A stretch of DNA of 19,021 bases, taken from positions 1 to 19,021 of the forward strand of contig LT649593.1 in NCBI GenBank assembly GCA_900128395.1, given 5' to 3'. The DNA is from Stramenopiles sp. TOSAG23-2. Taxonomy: Eukaryota; Sar. A model generated the notes under the pieces. The model saw nothing but the letters and a program-made list of their open reading frames with translations, had not been told where the DNA came from and ran no database searches. This document shows positions 7,407 through 14,477 of the stretch, piece after piece. The position numbers and the translations under genes are program-made. How positions within the stretch are numbered: the stretch's first letter is position 1; each line of letters opens with the position of its first letter.

Positions 7407-9198
7407 TTAATCATCAAACTCACTGAAATCATCATTGTTACTATTACCATCTTTACCCTTTGCACCCTTTGCACCACCTTTAACACGTCGTCTACGTCTT
7501 CTTCTATTTTTTTTGTTTTGACTATGACTGGACATTAATTGATTAAATCGTTGTTGTCCAACTTTGGCTATTTTTGCTTTGTCTGCTTTATCATTATGAT
7601 ATTGCATTGGTGGATCCATTGCTTGTTGGGATACATCATGTATCGTAGCAAATCGACAAAATAGATCATGTTCCGTACCTGCTGTTCCATAACTATCGTT
7701 TCTATTCTTTGAATAATGTTTACATCCCAACCATGTATAACCAAATACATCCAAACCAGCATCTTTTGCTGCGTTTTTAGCTTCATCAGTTAATGATGAT
7801 AACAATGCACGTTTTGCTTCAAACTCATCCAGAAATTGTAAATTGCAACTACTACCATCTAAATATCGTATACCTAATATATTATGGCCATTGAAATAAT
7901 CTTTAATATCTGCATTACTTAGATTATCAACACCATACATATGTAGTACATTCGTACGACGTTTGATATTATGTGGTACTTCACGACGTGGTACCCTAAC
8001 TTTTTCTTTCTTGCCATCTGCTTCCTCTTCGCCATTATTATTTTGTGTTGGATCAACTAAACCAAAACGTTCTAAACGAGCTTGTCGTTTTTCTTGATCA
8101 ATTGCTATATTAGGATCAATCACTTCCTCCGATTCCCCTGTATTATCATTGCCAAATCTAGCATTACGTTCTGCCATTTTTTTCTGTTCCTGTTCTGACA
8201 TTAAATCAAATCCAGCAATAATACTACCCACTTCTGTTTGTGGATTTTCGAATGAATCAACATTTTCTGTTTTATGACCCCACCATACTGCATGTACATC
8301 AATATTATCATTATCTTTGTCATTTGGTACATGTAATTGAATTGGTTCCGTAATATCAGCTGGTGAAATACGATGATCGTATCTTTATATATATATACAT
8401 AGATAAACAATTTATTTACATTCATTATGTTTAAAAATTTATGTTAGAGTTGTTTTTTCTGTGTATCAGGTGTGAAATGAAACGAAATCATATATATGTG
8501 ATTCTATATTTATATATATATATTACTTACTGTCTAAAAAATTTTCCATTTAAAAATATAACAAATCCAGTTTTATTAATAGTACAACGCCATTCAAAAC
8601 GTTGTCCATCTTTAATTGGAACTTTTTTCAATTCAGTGCCACCCGCATCCCAAATATATTCACGTTTTGTCCCTAATAATATACGACTATATTTACGTAC
8701 ACGGTGTAACCTTGGATTAAAATGCATTAAAAATGTTTCATGATCTTGTCCTATTGCAATATTTAATGAACAACGACCAATTCTACGTGGCATTGTTGCC
8801 CATACAATAATTGTATTGCCTCCATCCTCTGGATTACTACTAACTGGTCCTAAAATCTGTGTAATTGGTCCACTGTTTCTAACATCACCATGGCCTTTGA
8901 TTAACAAATCCGCAGATGCTTCTGCATTTTCCATCATTAAACGAAATGTATCAATAGCTGCAGGTGCTGAACCAAAACGTTGTGCACGTTGTTGTGCTAA
9001 TTGCATAGCTTGTTGTATTAATGCTGGATTAATTTTATGTGAATAACTAATAGGTGGTTGTTGTTGTTCTGTTGTATTCATGGCATTGTCTGTAGTAATA
9101 GCAGTTGTTGTCGTTGCAAAATCTGCATTTACTTTGATTTGTTCATTGTTATCACCTTCACCAAAATCAACTTCTTCCTCCTCTTCCATGGATGTCAT
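7407..9198 (-). CDS. Galectin-domain / NCBP3-domain fusion protein (two exons)
   Basis: Exon 1 is 9198-8531 and exon 2 is 8382-7407, giving 547 residues. The joint restores a Gln codon (CA+A) and makes one continuous galectin-type fold, which supports the splice. The galectin-like domain covers about residues 112-245. It carries LMHFNPR (157-163, the HxNxR sugar-contact motif), a Trp at 183, INKTGFVIFLNGKFF and, across the splice, YDHRI..ADI..IQLHVP. Residues about 364-475 match the RRM-like domain of NCBP3 (C17orf85), an mRNA-export factor linked to the cap-binding complex and TREX: HMYGVDNLS, DYF, YLDGSSCNLQFLDEFEAKRAL, then LFCRFAT. Three RxxRFG motifs (RAQRFG near 71-76, RNARFG near 295-300, RLERFG near 325-330) resemble the UAP56/DDX39B-binding repeats of SARNP/Tho1; NCBP3 carries a similar one. 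The basic tail RRRRRRRVKGG looks like a nuclear signal. It is probably nuclear, in mRNA export. Two genes wrongly joined is the alternative, but the mid-domain splice argues against that. Confidence 0.82.
8383..8530 (-). other. Spliceosomal intron in the galectin-NCBP3 gene
   Basis: This 148-base intron has donor CA|GTAAGTAA (8530 downward) and acceptor AAAG|ATACG (8383), is AT-rich, and holds in-frame stops in the exon 1 frame. It interrupts the galectin-like domain between NGKFFRQ and YDHRI. It is the only intron in the window that I can establish by protein homology. Confidence 0.88.
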
Positions 9199-9628
9199 GT
9201 TTTGATGTTGTTGTTGTTTATCTTTTAATATTAATGAATATAAAAAATAACTAATTTTGTTTTTATTATTAATATATATATATATATAATCAGAAATTTA
9301 ATATAATTAACAAAATAAATATATCTTGTCTTCTTCTTCTTATCTCTGTATTTTTGTTTGTTTGTTCACACCGACGACGAGTAAAAAAAAAAAAACAACC
9401 AGATGTCACTATATATGTATATATATATGATATATCTAGTAATGGTAGATGTAGACAAGTGAGTGAGTGATTGTTGATGTTCTATCTATTGATAAATCTA
9501 TTTTCAGGGTCATTTATTCAATTATAAAAGCGTCGTCGTTTGTTGTTGTTTTTGTGGTGTGGTTGGTGCGGTGGAGGTGCAGGTTAAGGTAAGAGAGAAG
9601 CAGGGACATACCATTATATCGGGATATA
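9199..9628. other. Spacer with TA runs and a candidate promoter/donor
   Basis: No protein is seen. The spacer contains TA repeats (9272-9288 and 9417-9428), an A13 run near 9384, a GT-rich stretch (9540-9580), a TATAAAAG box at 9523 and a strong GTAAGA splice-donor-like site at 9589, both read on the plus strand. The left part presumably carries the promoter of the galectin-NCBP3 gene. Confidence 0.45.
9523..9530 (+). promoter_or_regulatory. TATA-box-like element
   Basis: TATAAAAG followed by GC-containing sequence, about 65 bases upstream of a donor-like AAG|GTAAGAG. It could drive a plus-strand transcript whose second exon holds the HMG-like ORF. In AT-rich DNA such a match is weak evidence on its own. 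Confidence 0.3.
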
Positions 9629-10408
9629 TTAACAATAAATACAAAAATATACACTTAAGATAATATGTAAAAATTTATATTTATTTAGATTGACGGACGT
9701 TCTTGCAAAGCTTATGTTGTCCAGTTGGTCTTGGGTGGTTTTTAGATCATTTATATCAGACGTATTTTGATAAACTTGCGATATAAGTTTTTGCATCAGA
9801 CTCGTTTTGGTTTGTGCTAACATATTGTTAGAATTGCCGTACATAAAGGTGCCATATATTACCAGAAGTAAATTCAGTTTAAATACCCCCGAACACATAT
9901 TACATATGATACAAGGCCGTTTACCGGAGTAGCCAACGATACAAAATTGGGCAACAGCTGTTGCTCCAACAAGATTGTTTACCGTAAATTCTTCCAAACT
10001 ACTGTCAACCATACAAATGTATTGTTGTCTTTCATAGCCCCTTTCTGATACCAGAACAAAAGCCTTATGAGTGCATTTAAACAACATTGTATCTTCATCA
10101 TTTTTGAGACACCAAATTGGAATTGTCTTTTGTTTGACACCATACTTTACACAAAGTAATATATGCAAACTGTATATATCTTCGCTCCTTTTCACAGCCA
10201 GCTTCATTTTCTGGGTGTCTTTCAATGTATATTGATCCTCAATACCAACTTGATCCTCATCAATACCAACTTGATTCTCAAAACTGGTTACAAACGACGA
10301 TTGTGGATTTGGCTCTTGATTTATATATTTATCAAATGCCAATGTTAATTTCTCCATTTCTGTCATCCTGAATAAATCTTTCAAACCCATTACTGCTTTC
10401 TTATGCAT
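9629..10408 (-). CDS. Orphan 259-residue protein, unrecognised
   Basis: I do not recognise this protein. An uninterrupted 260-codon frame with ordinary residue composition, and without the Asn/Gln runs that pad neighbouring genes, is unlikely by chance in DNA this AT-rich. Visible features are a charged N-terminus, an internal repeat QVGIDEDQVGIEDQ (46-59), a Cys-containing core (residues about 78-172) ending in CIICNMC (166-172), a hydrophobic stretch at about 177-190 (LNLLLVIYGTFMY), a polar helical segment, and an AT-rich hydrophobic tail (about 243-259) that may be read-through of a degraded 3' end. Conserved-looking segments are YSLHILLCVKYG and AFVLVSERGYERQQYICMVDSS. A TGA precedes the start in frame. 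It may be lineage-specific, a mobile-element or viral remnant, or a gene nested in an intron of the plus-strand unit. Confidence 0.5.
   Translation of the reverse strand: MHKKAVMGLKDLFRMTEMEKLTLAFDKYINQEPNPQSSFVTSFENQVGIDEDQVGIEDQYTLKDTQKMKLAVKRSEDIYSLHILLCVKYGVKQKTIPIWCLKNDEDTMLFKCTHKAFVLVSERGYERQQYICMVDSSLEEFTVNNLVGATAVAQFCIVGYSGKRPCIICNMCSGVFKLNLLLVIYGTFMYGNSNNMLAQTKTSLMQKLISQVYQNTSDINDLKTTQDQLDNISFARTSVNLNKYKFLHIILSVYFCIYC
10233..10281 (-). repeat. Imperfect 18-21-bp tandem repeat within the orphan ORF
   Basis: Units 10233-10250 and 10251-10271 repeat TGATCCTCA..AATACCAACT, and a third partial copy begins TGATTCTCA. They encode the doubled QVGI.EDQ segment; the length difference is one codon. 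Confidence 0.75.
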
Positions 10409-10413
10409 TTCAG

Positions 10414-10541
10414 AGGAAGTTCATGGTGGTACCTTAGCTGAAGCTCCATTTTTTACTGCAACAAATAATGTAACGTATCGAATTGATTTGAATGTGGTAA
10501 AAAGAAGATTAGGGGACATGGCATTTGGGGATCAGCCATGA
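10414..10541 (+). pseudogene. Plus-strand coding-like fragment with an upstream 3' splice site
   Basis: A plus-strand frame open from about 10320 reads, after a TTTCAG at 10408-10413, as a protein-like stretch containing EEVHGGTLAEAPFF, YRIDLNVVKRRLGDM and AFGDQP, ending in TGA at 10539-10541. It has no good ATG and I do not recognise it. It could be the last exon of a spliced gene, a 5' UTR, or debris of a decayed gene. Confidence 0.3.
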
Positions 10542-10546
10542 CCCCA
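10526..10546 (+). repeat. GC-rich hairpin over the fragment's stop codon
   Basis: TGGGG-a-TCA / TGA-CCCCA (10526-10534 with 10539-10546) makes eight pairs with one bulged A and a four-base loop. It is unusually GC-rich for this window. The TGA is the stop of the coding-like fragment. Confidence 0.55.
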
Positions 10547-10602
10547 GGCCTTTAACCACAGGAAGAAAATTAATAATAAACTTAATAATCATATAAATAA
10601 AT

Positions 10603-10836
10603 ATGGAGAATAATAATAACAATAACAATGAAATGATGGTAGAAATGAGACAATTGTTAAAACAATTGATTCCATTGTTGAAACAGCAAAGGAGATCTCA
10701 AAAGGTAAACCAGCCAACAGGCTATACATTGTTTAGGAGGAATGGGGGAAGAGCGTGGAATGCTCTTACCCAAGAAGAACAAGGTGTGTGGAATACAGAA
10801 GCAAAAGCGATAGGAAGAGGAAGAAGAGTTCGTTAG
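10603..10836 (+). CDS. Small HMG-box-like protein
   Basis: This 77-residue ORF starts at ATG 10603. It has an Asn-rich start, an amphipathic Leu-rich helix (about residues 12-28, MRQLLKQLIPLLKQQ), then PTGYTLFRRNGGRAWNALTQEEQGVWNTEAKA (about 38-69) and a basic end. The pattern P..Y.LF......W..LT.EE...W...AK matches helices I-II of HMG-box and related DNA-binding domains, but helix III is missing and the protein is half the usual domain-plus-linker size. It could be a truncated HMG protein, part of a mobile element, or a small nuclear protein. A hairpin and telomere-like repeats follow about 60 bases after the stop. Confidence 0.45.
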   Translation: MENNNNNNNEMMVEMRQLLKQLIPLLKQQRRSQKVNQPTGYTLFRRNGGRAWNALTQEEQGVWNTEAKAIGRGRRVR

Positions 10837-10897
10837 AGAGTGAGAGCGGAGTTCGCGGCGAGCTTTGAACCTTTTTTTTCCGTTTTTAGTGTTGAAA

Positions 10898-10946
10898 TTA
10901 AGGTTATTGTTTGAAAAGAAGAAAACCTTAACCTAAACCTAAAACC
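10898..10946 (+). repeat. Hairpin merging into telomere-like repeats
   Basis: TTAAGGTT (10898-10905) pairs with AACCTTAA (10924-10931). The right arm runs on as AACCTTAACCTAAACCTAAAACC (10924-10946 on the + strand), a degenerate array like the C-rich strand of TTTAGG(G)-type telomeres. It may be an interstitial telomere-like remnant or a transcript end. The rest of 10837-11111 holds no gene, only T and A runs. Confidence 0.5.
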
Positions 10947-11111
10947 ACTACACAAAAAAAAAAGCTAAAAAAACTACTGAAAAACAAATTAAAATGTAAT
11001 TGCAATTTAAATTGTTGTTGATGTACATAGTTCGTCATGTTTCATTCATCCACAAAAAAAAAATACAAGACAAGATACAAAAGAACTATATAGCAAAAAT
11101 CATCTTCAACA

Positions 11112-12995
11112 ATGTTACGGAATATAATACAAAACAATGGTGTGAAATATTTAAGACAAAGTCGTAATAATAATAAAAAAAATATTTTTTTGTATCATTA
11201 TTTTTTCAATTATCATAGTCCAATTCAACAAATACCATTACCCACACAACAACAACAACAACAAGTACAATATCGATATATATCATCAAACATCCCACCG
11301 TTTTTAAATGAAACAAAAAACGATGCTGTGCAAAAAATAATAACATTAGAGCAACTTGATACAAATTTAAATCAAACAAAATCATATCGTAAAACATATA
11401 TGATTGATTTAGACAATGATCTTGCAGATGATGATGATAATAATAATAAAATGAAAAATGTATTGAAAGATATTCGTTTAAAAGCAGCATCACGTGACCG
11501 ACTATTACTTGTAAATAATAATAACAAAAACAACAAAGATGAAATAGAAATACTTACCAATGAAATTGGTTGGTTAAAAACACGTGAATTTATCGAAGAA
11601 GATGATGATTCAATAATTACTGAATATCTTCCAAATGAAGGTAAATATATTACAGACATGTCCAATTTTATATTTAAAACAATTATTGGATATGAACGTT
11701 TAGAACATCAACCAATTGATTTAAGAAATGCATTTGCATTTTATTATGGACATATTTCTGCATTTACTGATATCATTGCATTGCAATTGCCTGCATATGA
11801 GGAAGAACGTATAAAATTTGAACGTGGAGTAGATCCAGATGTCGATAATCCAGATAATATTGATCATCGACATTCAGAACGTCATCAAATTTGGCCATCA
11901 CCAAATGTATTTGAAAAATATGCAAATGATGTTGAACTTGCATTGGTTGATTTAATAAAAGAAAATGGTATGACAAGAGAATCCGTTCTTGTAACAGAAC
12001 ATGCTGATATGCATTATGAAACATTGATGTATAATTTAAATGGTTGTATGGATATGTCAACAACACGATTAGAGGATCGAAACGATGGTATAAATGATGG
12101 CACCGTGCCAATTCATCCATTTGCAACATTTATGACACCAATTGAAACAAAACGTATTGATGATTCTTTATTAATGGAATATCCATATGTAGCAATACCA
12201 ACAACAACAAAAATAAAATTAGGAATAAATGAAAATGAATTTAATTCAAATGGTTTTGGATGGGATATTGAATTGCCAGTTCAAACACAAGATGAAGTCG
12301 TAAATGCTTTTCTAGTTGGACAACTTCCTGTAACAAATAATGAATTTCTTGAATTTATACAAGATAATGGATACGAGAGAGAAGAATTTTGGGAAACAAA
12401 TGCATATGAATGGATAAAACGTGAATCTATTCAACATCCCAAATTATGGTTTGGTGCATCGTCATCATCATTTGGTGTACGAACTGTATGTGATGGGATC
12501 GTAATGAATGATAAAAGTGGTGATTGGCCAGCAATTGTTACATTGTTTGAAGCAAATGCATATTGTAATTGGAAAGGTAATGGTGCACGAATCATGACCG
12601 AAGAAGAATACCATGCCATATTTAATAACAATGATGAATTATATGCATATGCTAGTAAATATGGCAATAATAATTGGAAATATCGATCGTGTGTACCAGT
12701 TGGAACAATGAATGATGGTATTATGCGCCATCAAGAAGATGATGATAATAATAAAAAAATATATGATTTAGTTGGAAATGGATGGGAATGGACATCGTCA
12801 ATATTAAAACCACTTGATGGTTTTGAAAGTATGAAAGATTATCCTGAATATAGTTCTGATTTTTTTGATGGCAAACATTATGTTGTAAAAGGTGCAAGTT
12901 CATTTACTGGGAAAAGCAATCAACGTCTTAGTTTTCGTAATTGGTATCAAGGGAATTATCCATATGTACATGCAAAGTTTCGTATCTGTATGTGA
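11112..12995 (+). CDS. EgtB/Egt1/OvoA-like non-heme iron enzyme, probably mitochondrial
   Basis: This 627-residue protein couples a DinB-like iron-binding domain (about residues 185-320) to a formylglycine-generating-enzyme (FGE) sulfatase-type domain (about 355-627). EgtB/Egt1 and OvoA use this pair to join a histidine derivative to cysteine or gamma-glutamylcysteine as a sulfoxide, in ergothioneine or ovothiol synthesis. The presumed three-His iron site is present: His214 in FYYGHISAF and HADMHYE (His297, His301; HxxxHxE). The FGE part shows FGWDIE, CNWKGNGARIMTEEEY, LVGNGWEWTS and an Egt1-like end (YSSDFFDGKH, RNWYQGNYPY, FRI). The N-terminus (1-60) is rich in Arg, Lys, Tyr and Asn, has no acidic residues, and ends RYISS, as in mitochondrial presequences. 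There is no methyltransferase domain, unlike fungal Egt1. Residues 100-180 are a low-complexity Asp/Asn insertion. Substrate and exact product are not determinable here. Confidence 0.85.
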   Translation: MLRNIIQNNGVKYLRQSRNNNKKNIFLYHYFFNYHSPIQQIPLPTQQQQQQVQYRYISSNIPPFLNETKNDAVQKIITLEQLDTNLNQTKSYRKTYMIDLDNDLADDDDNNNKMKNVLKDIRLKAASRDRLLLVNNNNKNNKDEIEILTNEIGWLKTREFIEEDDDSIITEYLPNEGKYITDMSNFIFKTIIGYERLEHQPIDLRNAFAFYYGHISAFTDIIALQLPAYEEERIKFERGVDPDVDNPDNIDHRHSERHQIWPSPNVFEKYANDVELALVDLIKENGMTRESVLVTEHADMHYETLMYNLNGCMDMSTTRLEDRNDGINDGTVPIHPFATFMTPIETKRIDDSLLMEYPYVAIPTTTKIKLGINENEFNSNGFGWDIELPVQTQDEVVNAFLVGQLPVTNNEFLEFIQDNGYEREEFWETNAYEWIKRESIQHPKLWFGASSSSFGVRTVCDGIVMNDKSGDWPAIVTLFEANAYCNWKGNGARIMTEEEYHAIFNNNDELYAYASKYGNNNWKYRSCVPVGTMNDGIMRHQEDDDNNKKIYDLVGNGWEWTSSILKPLDGFESMKDYPEYSSDFFDGKHYVVKGASSFTGKSNQRLSFRNWYQGNYPYVHAKFRICM

Positions 12996-13320
12996 GATGG
13001 AGAGTGACCAGGTGAGATGACATATGTGAGTGTGTGAATGCGGAAAGGAGAGATATCAGATGTGTGAAATGATGTTGTATTTATTAGATAAGAAAGTGTG
13101 TCTAAAACAATATATTTTTAATAATATTTTTCAACTTAAAAACCACCTCTTACTCTTGTACTACAGTATATGTTTTGTTTTGAATTGCATCTAAATTCAA
13201 TATTAAATTTGAATGAACTAAGATTATTAATTATAAATAACTAAGAGACAGAGAGTATAATTATACACACATATACAGAAAACATATATATATATATATA
13301 TATATATACAATTACACACC
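12996..13320. other. Spacer upstream of the ankyrin gene
   Basis: No gene is seen. It holds the 3' UTR of the EgtB-like gene and the promoter of the ankyrin gene, with a TA microsatellite at about 13284-13308 just before the start codon. Confidence 0.5.
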
Positions 13321-14280
13321 ATGGCGTCAATAGCTACGAATCTACCACCTGCAAAGCGACAACGCACTACGTCGTTAAAACAATCGACAATTGAAGCGTT
13401 AGAAGAGGAACGTGCAGAACCTATTGAAATTGGTATATTAGTTTTACCAGCTGGATTTGAGTCTGCCTGCGGGATAATGACAAAAATACTTCTACATTTA
13501 GATATTCGATCATTATGTAATGTGAAACGATCATCTTTGATCCAACAATGTAGAAAAGCATTTAGATGTGATGATTTTGAACGTGTACGTGATGAAGCAT
13601 TGAGTATTGATTATGAAGGTAGAAGAAGTATAAATGAGATGAGACTTTCACATCCAGCGAGAAGACTTTATTTATTAATTGAAAGATATCAAAGAGAGTT
13701 TCCACGTGGTACTTATCACAGAGGTCGAATACCAACACCTATCGTATGTGCATGTCAACACGGACGTACGAATGATGTAGAATTATTTATGAATCTTCAT
13801 CCTTTTCACAAGTATATTACTAATCGTGATGTGAATGGCTACAGAGATGATATGACATTGAAAGATATGGTGAGTCAAGTCGGTAAAACTAGTGAAGGTT
13901 ATGATCGTACACCTTTAATGGCAGCTGCAGAGAACGAAGATTTCCAACTAGTTAAATATTTGATTGAACAATGTGAAGCTGATCCTAATATTGCAAATAG
14001 TGTTGGATGGAATGTATTGCATTGTGCATCATGGCGTGACAGAACGACTATTGATTTGATTCAATTCTTGTTGAATTATATGTCTCTTGATAGTATTAAT
14101 CAGCGTGATAGAGTGTATGGACAAACTCCTTTAGACTGGTGTTATGAATTTAATGATAGCCCAATTCAACAAGAGATCATTGCACTTTTACGTTCAAAAG
14201 GTGGAATTGCAAATAAATTTGATGCAAATGGTAATCGTATAGAATCAGAATCAGAAGACGATGAAGTAGACGATTACTAA
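13321..14280 (+). CDS. Ankyrin-repeat protein
   Basis: This 319-residue protein starts at ATG 13321 in a good context (ACACCATGG). Residues 9-15 (PPAKRQR) could be a nuclear signal. A region at about 36-130 has no family I can name; it includes ILVLPAGFESACGIMTKILLHLDIRSLC, which is loosely F-box/BTB-like in pattern. About three ankyrin repeats follow at 138-165, 194-226 and 229-260, plus a capping repeat at 266-295. Landmarks are PTPIVCACQHGRTNDVELFM, DRTPLMAAAENEDFQLVKYLIEQ, ADPNIAN, GWNVLHCAS and GQTPLDWC. The acidic tail (ESESEDDEVDDY) is a low-complexity end. It is unlike its neighbours in having no Asn or Gln runs. Ankyrin repeats bind protein partners; the partner is unknown. Confidence 0.85.
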   Translation: MASIATNLPPAKRQRTTSLKQSTIEALEEERAEPIEIGILVLPAGFESACGIMTKILLHLDIRSLCNVKRSSLIQQCRKAFRCDDFERVRDEALSIDYEGRRSINEMRLSHPARRLYLLIERYQREFPRGTYHRGRIPTPIVCACQHGRTNDVELFMNLHPFHKYITNRDVNGYRDDMTLKDMVSQVGKTSEGYDRTPLMAAAENEDFQLVKYLIEQCEADPNIANSVGWNVLHCASWRDRTTIDLIQFLLNYMSLDSINQRDRVYGQTPLDWCYEFNDSPIQQEIIALLRSKGGIANKFDANGNRIESESEDDEVDDY

Positions 14281-14477
14281 AAAGAAATTGAAAAAAGTAA
14301 AGGCGAGAGAAGAGGAGAAAGTGAGAATGTAAAAAATTTTAAAAAATAGTTTTAAAACAAAAACATGTGTACGAATATCGTATAAAAAATCTTAAAATGC
14401 CCGGAGCCCGCTTCCTCTTTCATACCCCCCAGTCAAACGTCCATCACACATAAGTTTTTAAAAAATTAATTTTACTA

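Noticed and set aside
7407-8231. NCBP3-like protein as a separate 274-residue gene starting at 8231
   Set aside because: That codon is GTG within a longer open frame, and splicing to the upstream exon completes a galectin-like domain in frame.
10845-10880. Minus-strand GGTTCAAAGC followed by GC-rich sequence, with a T8 run on the other strand
   Set aside because: It suggested a Pol III gene, but no cloverleaf or consistent B-box/terminator orientation could be drawn.
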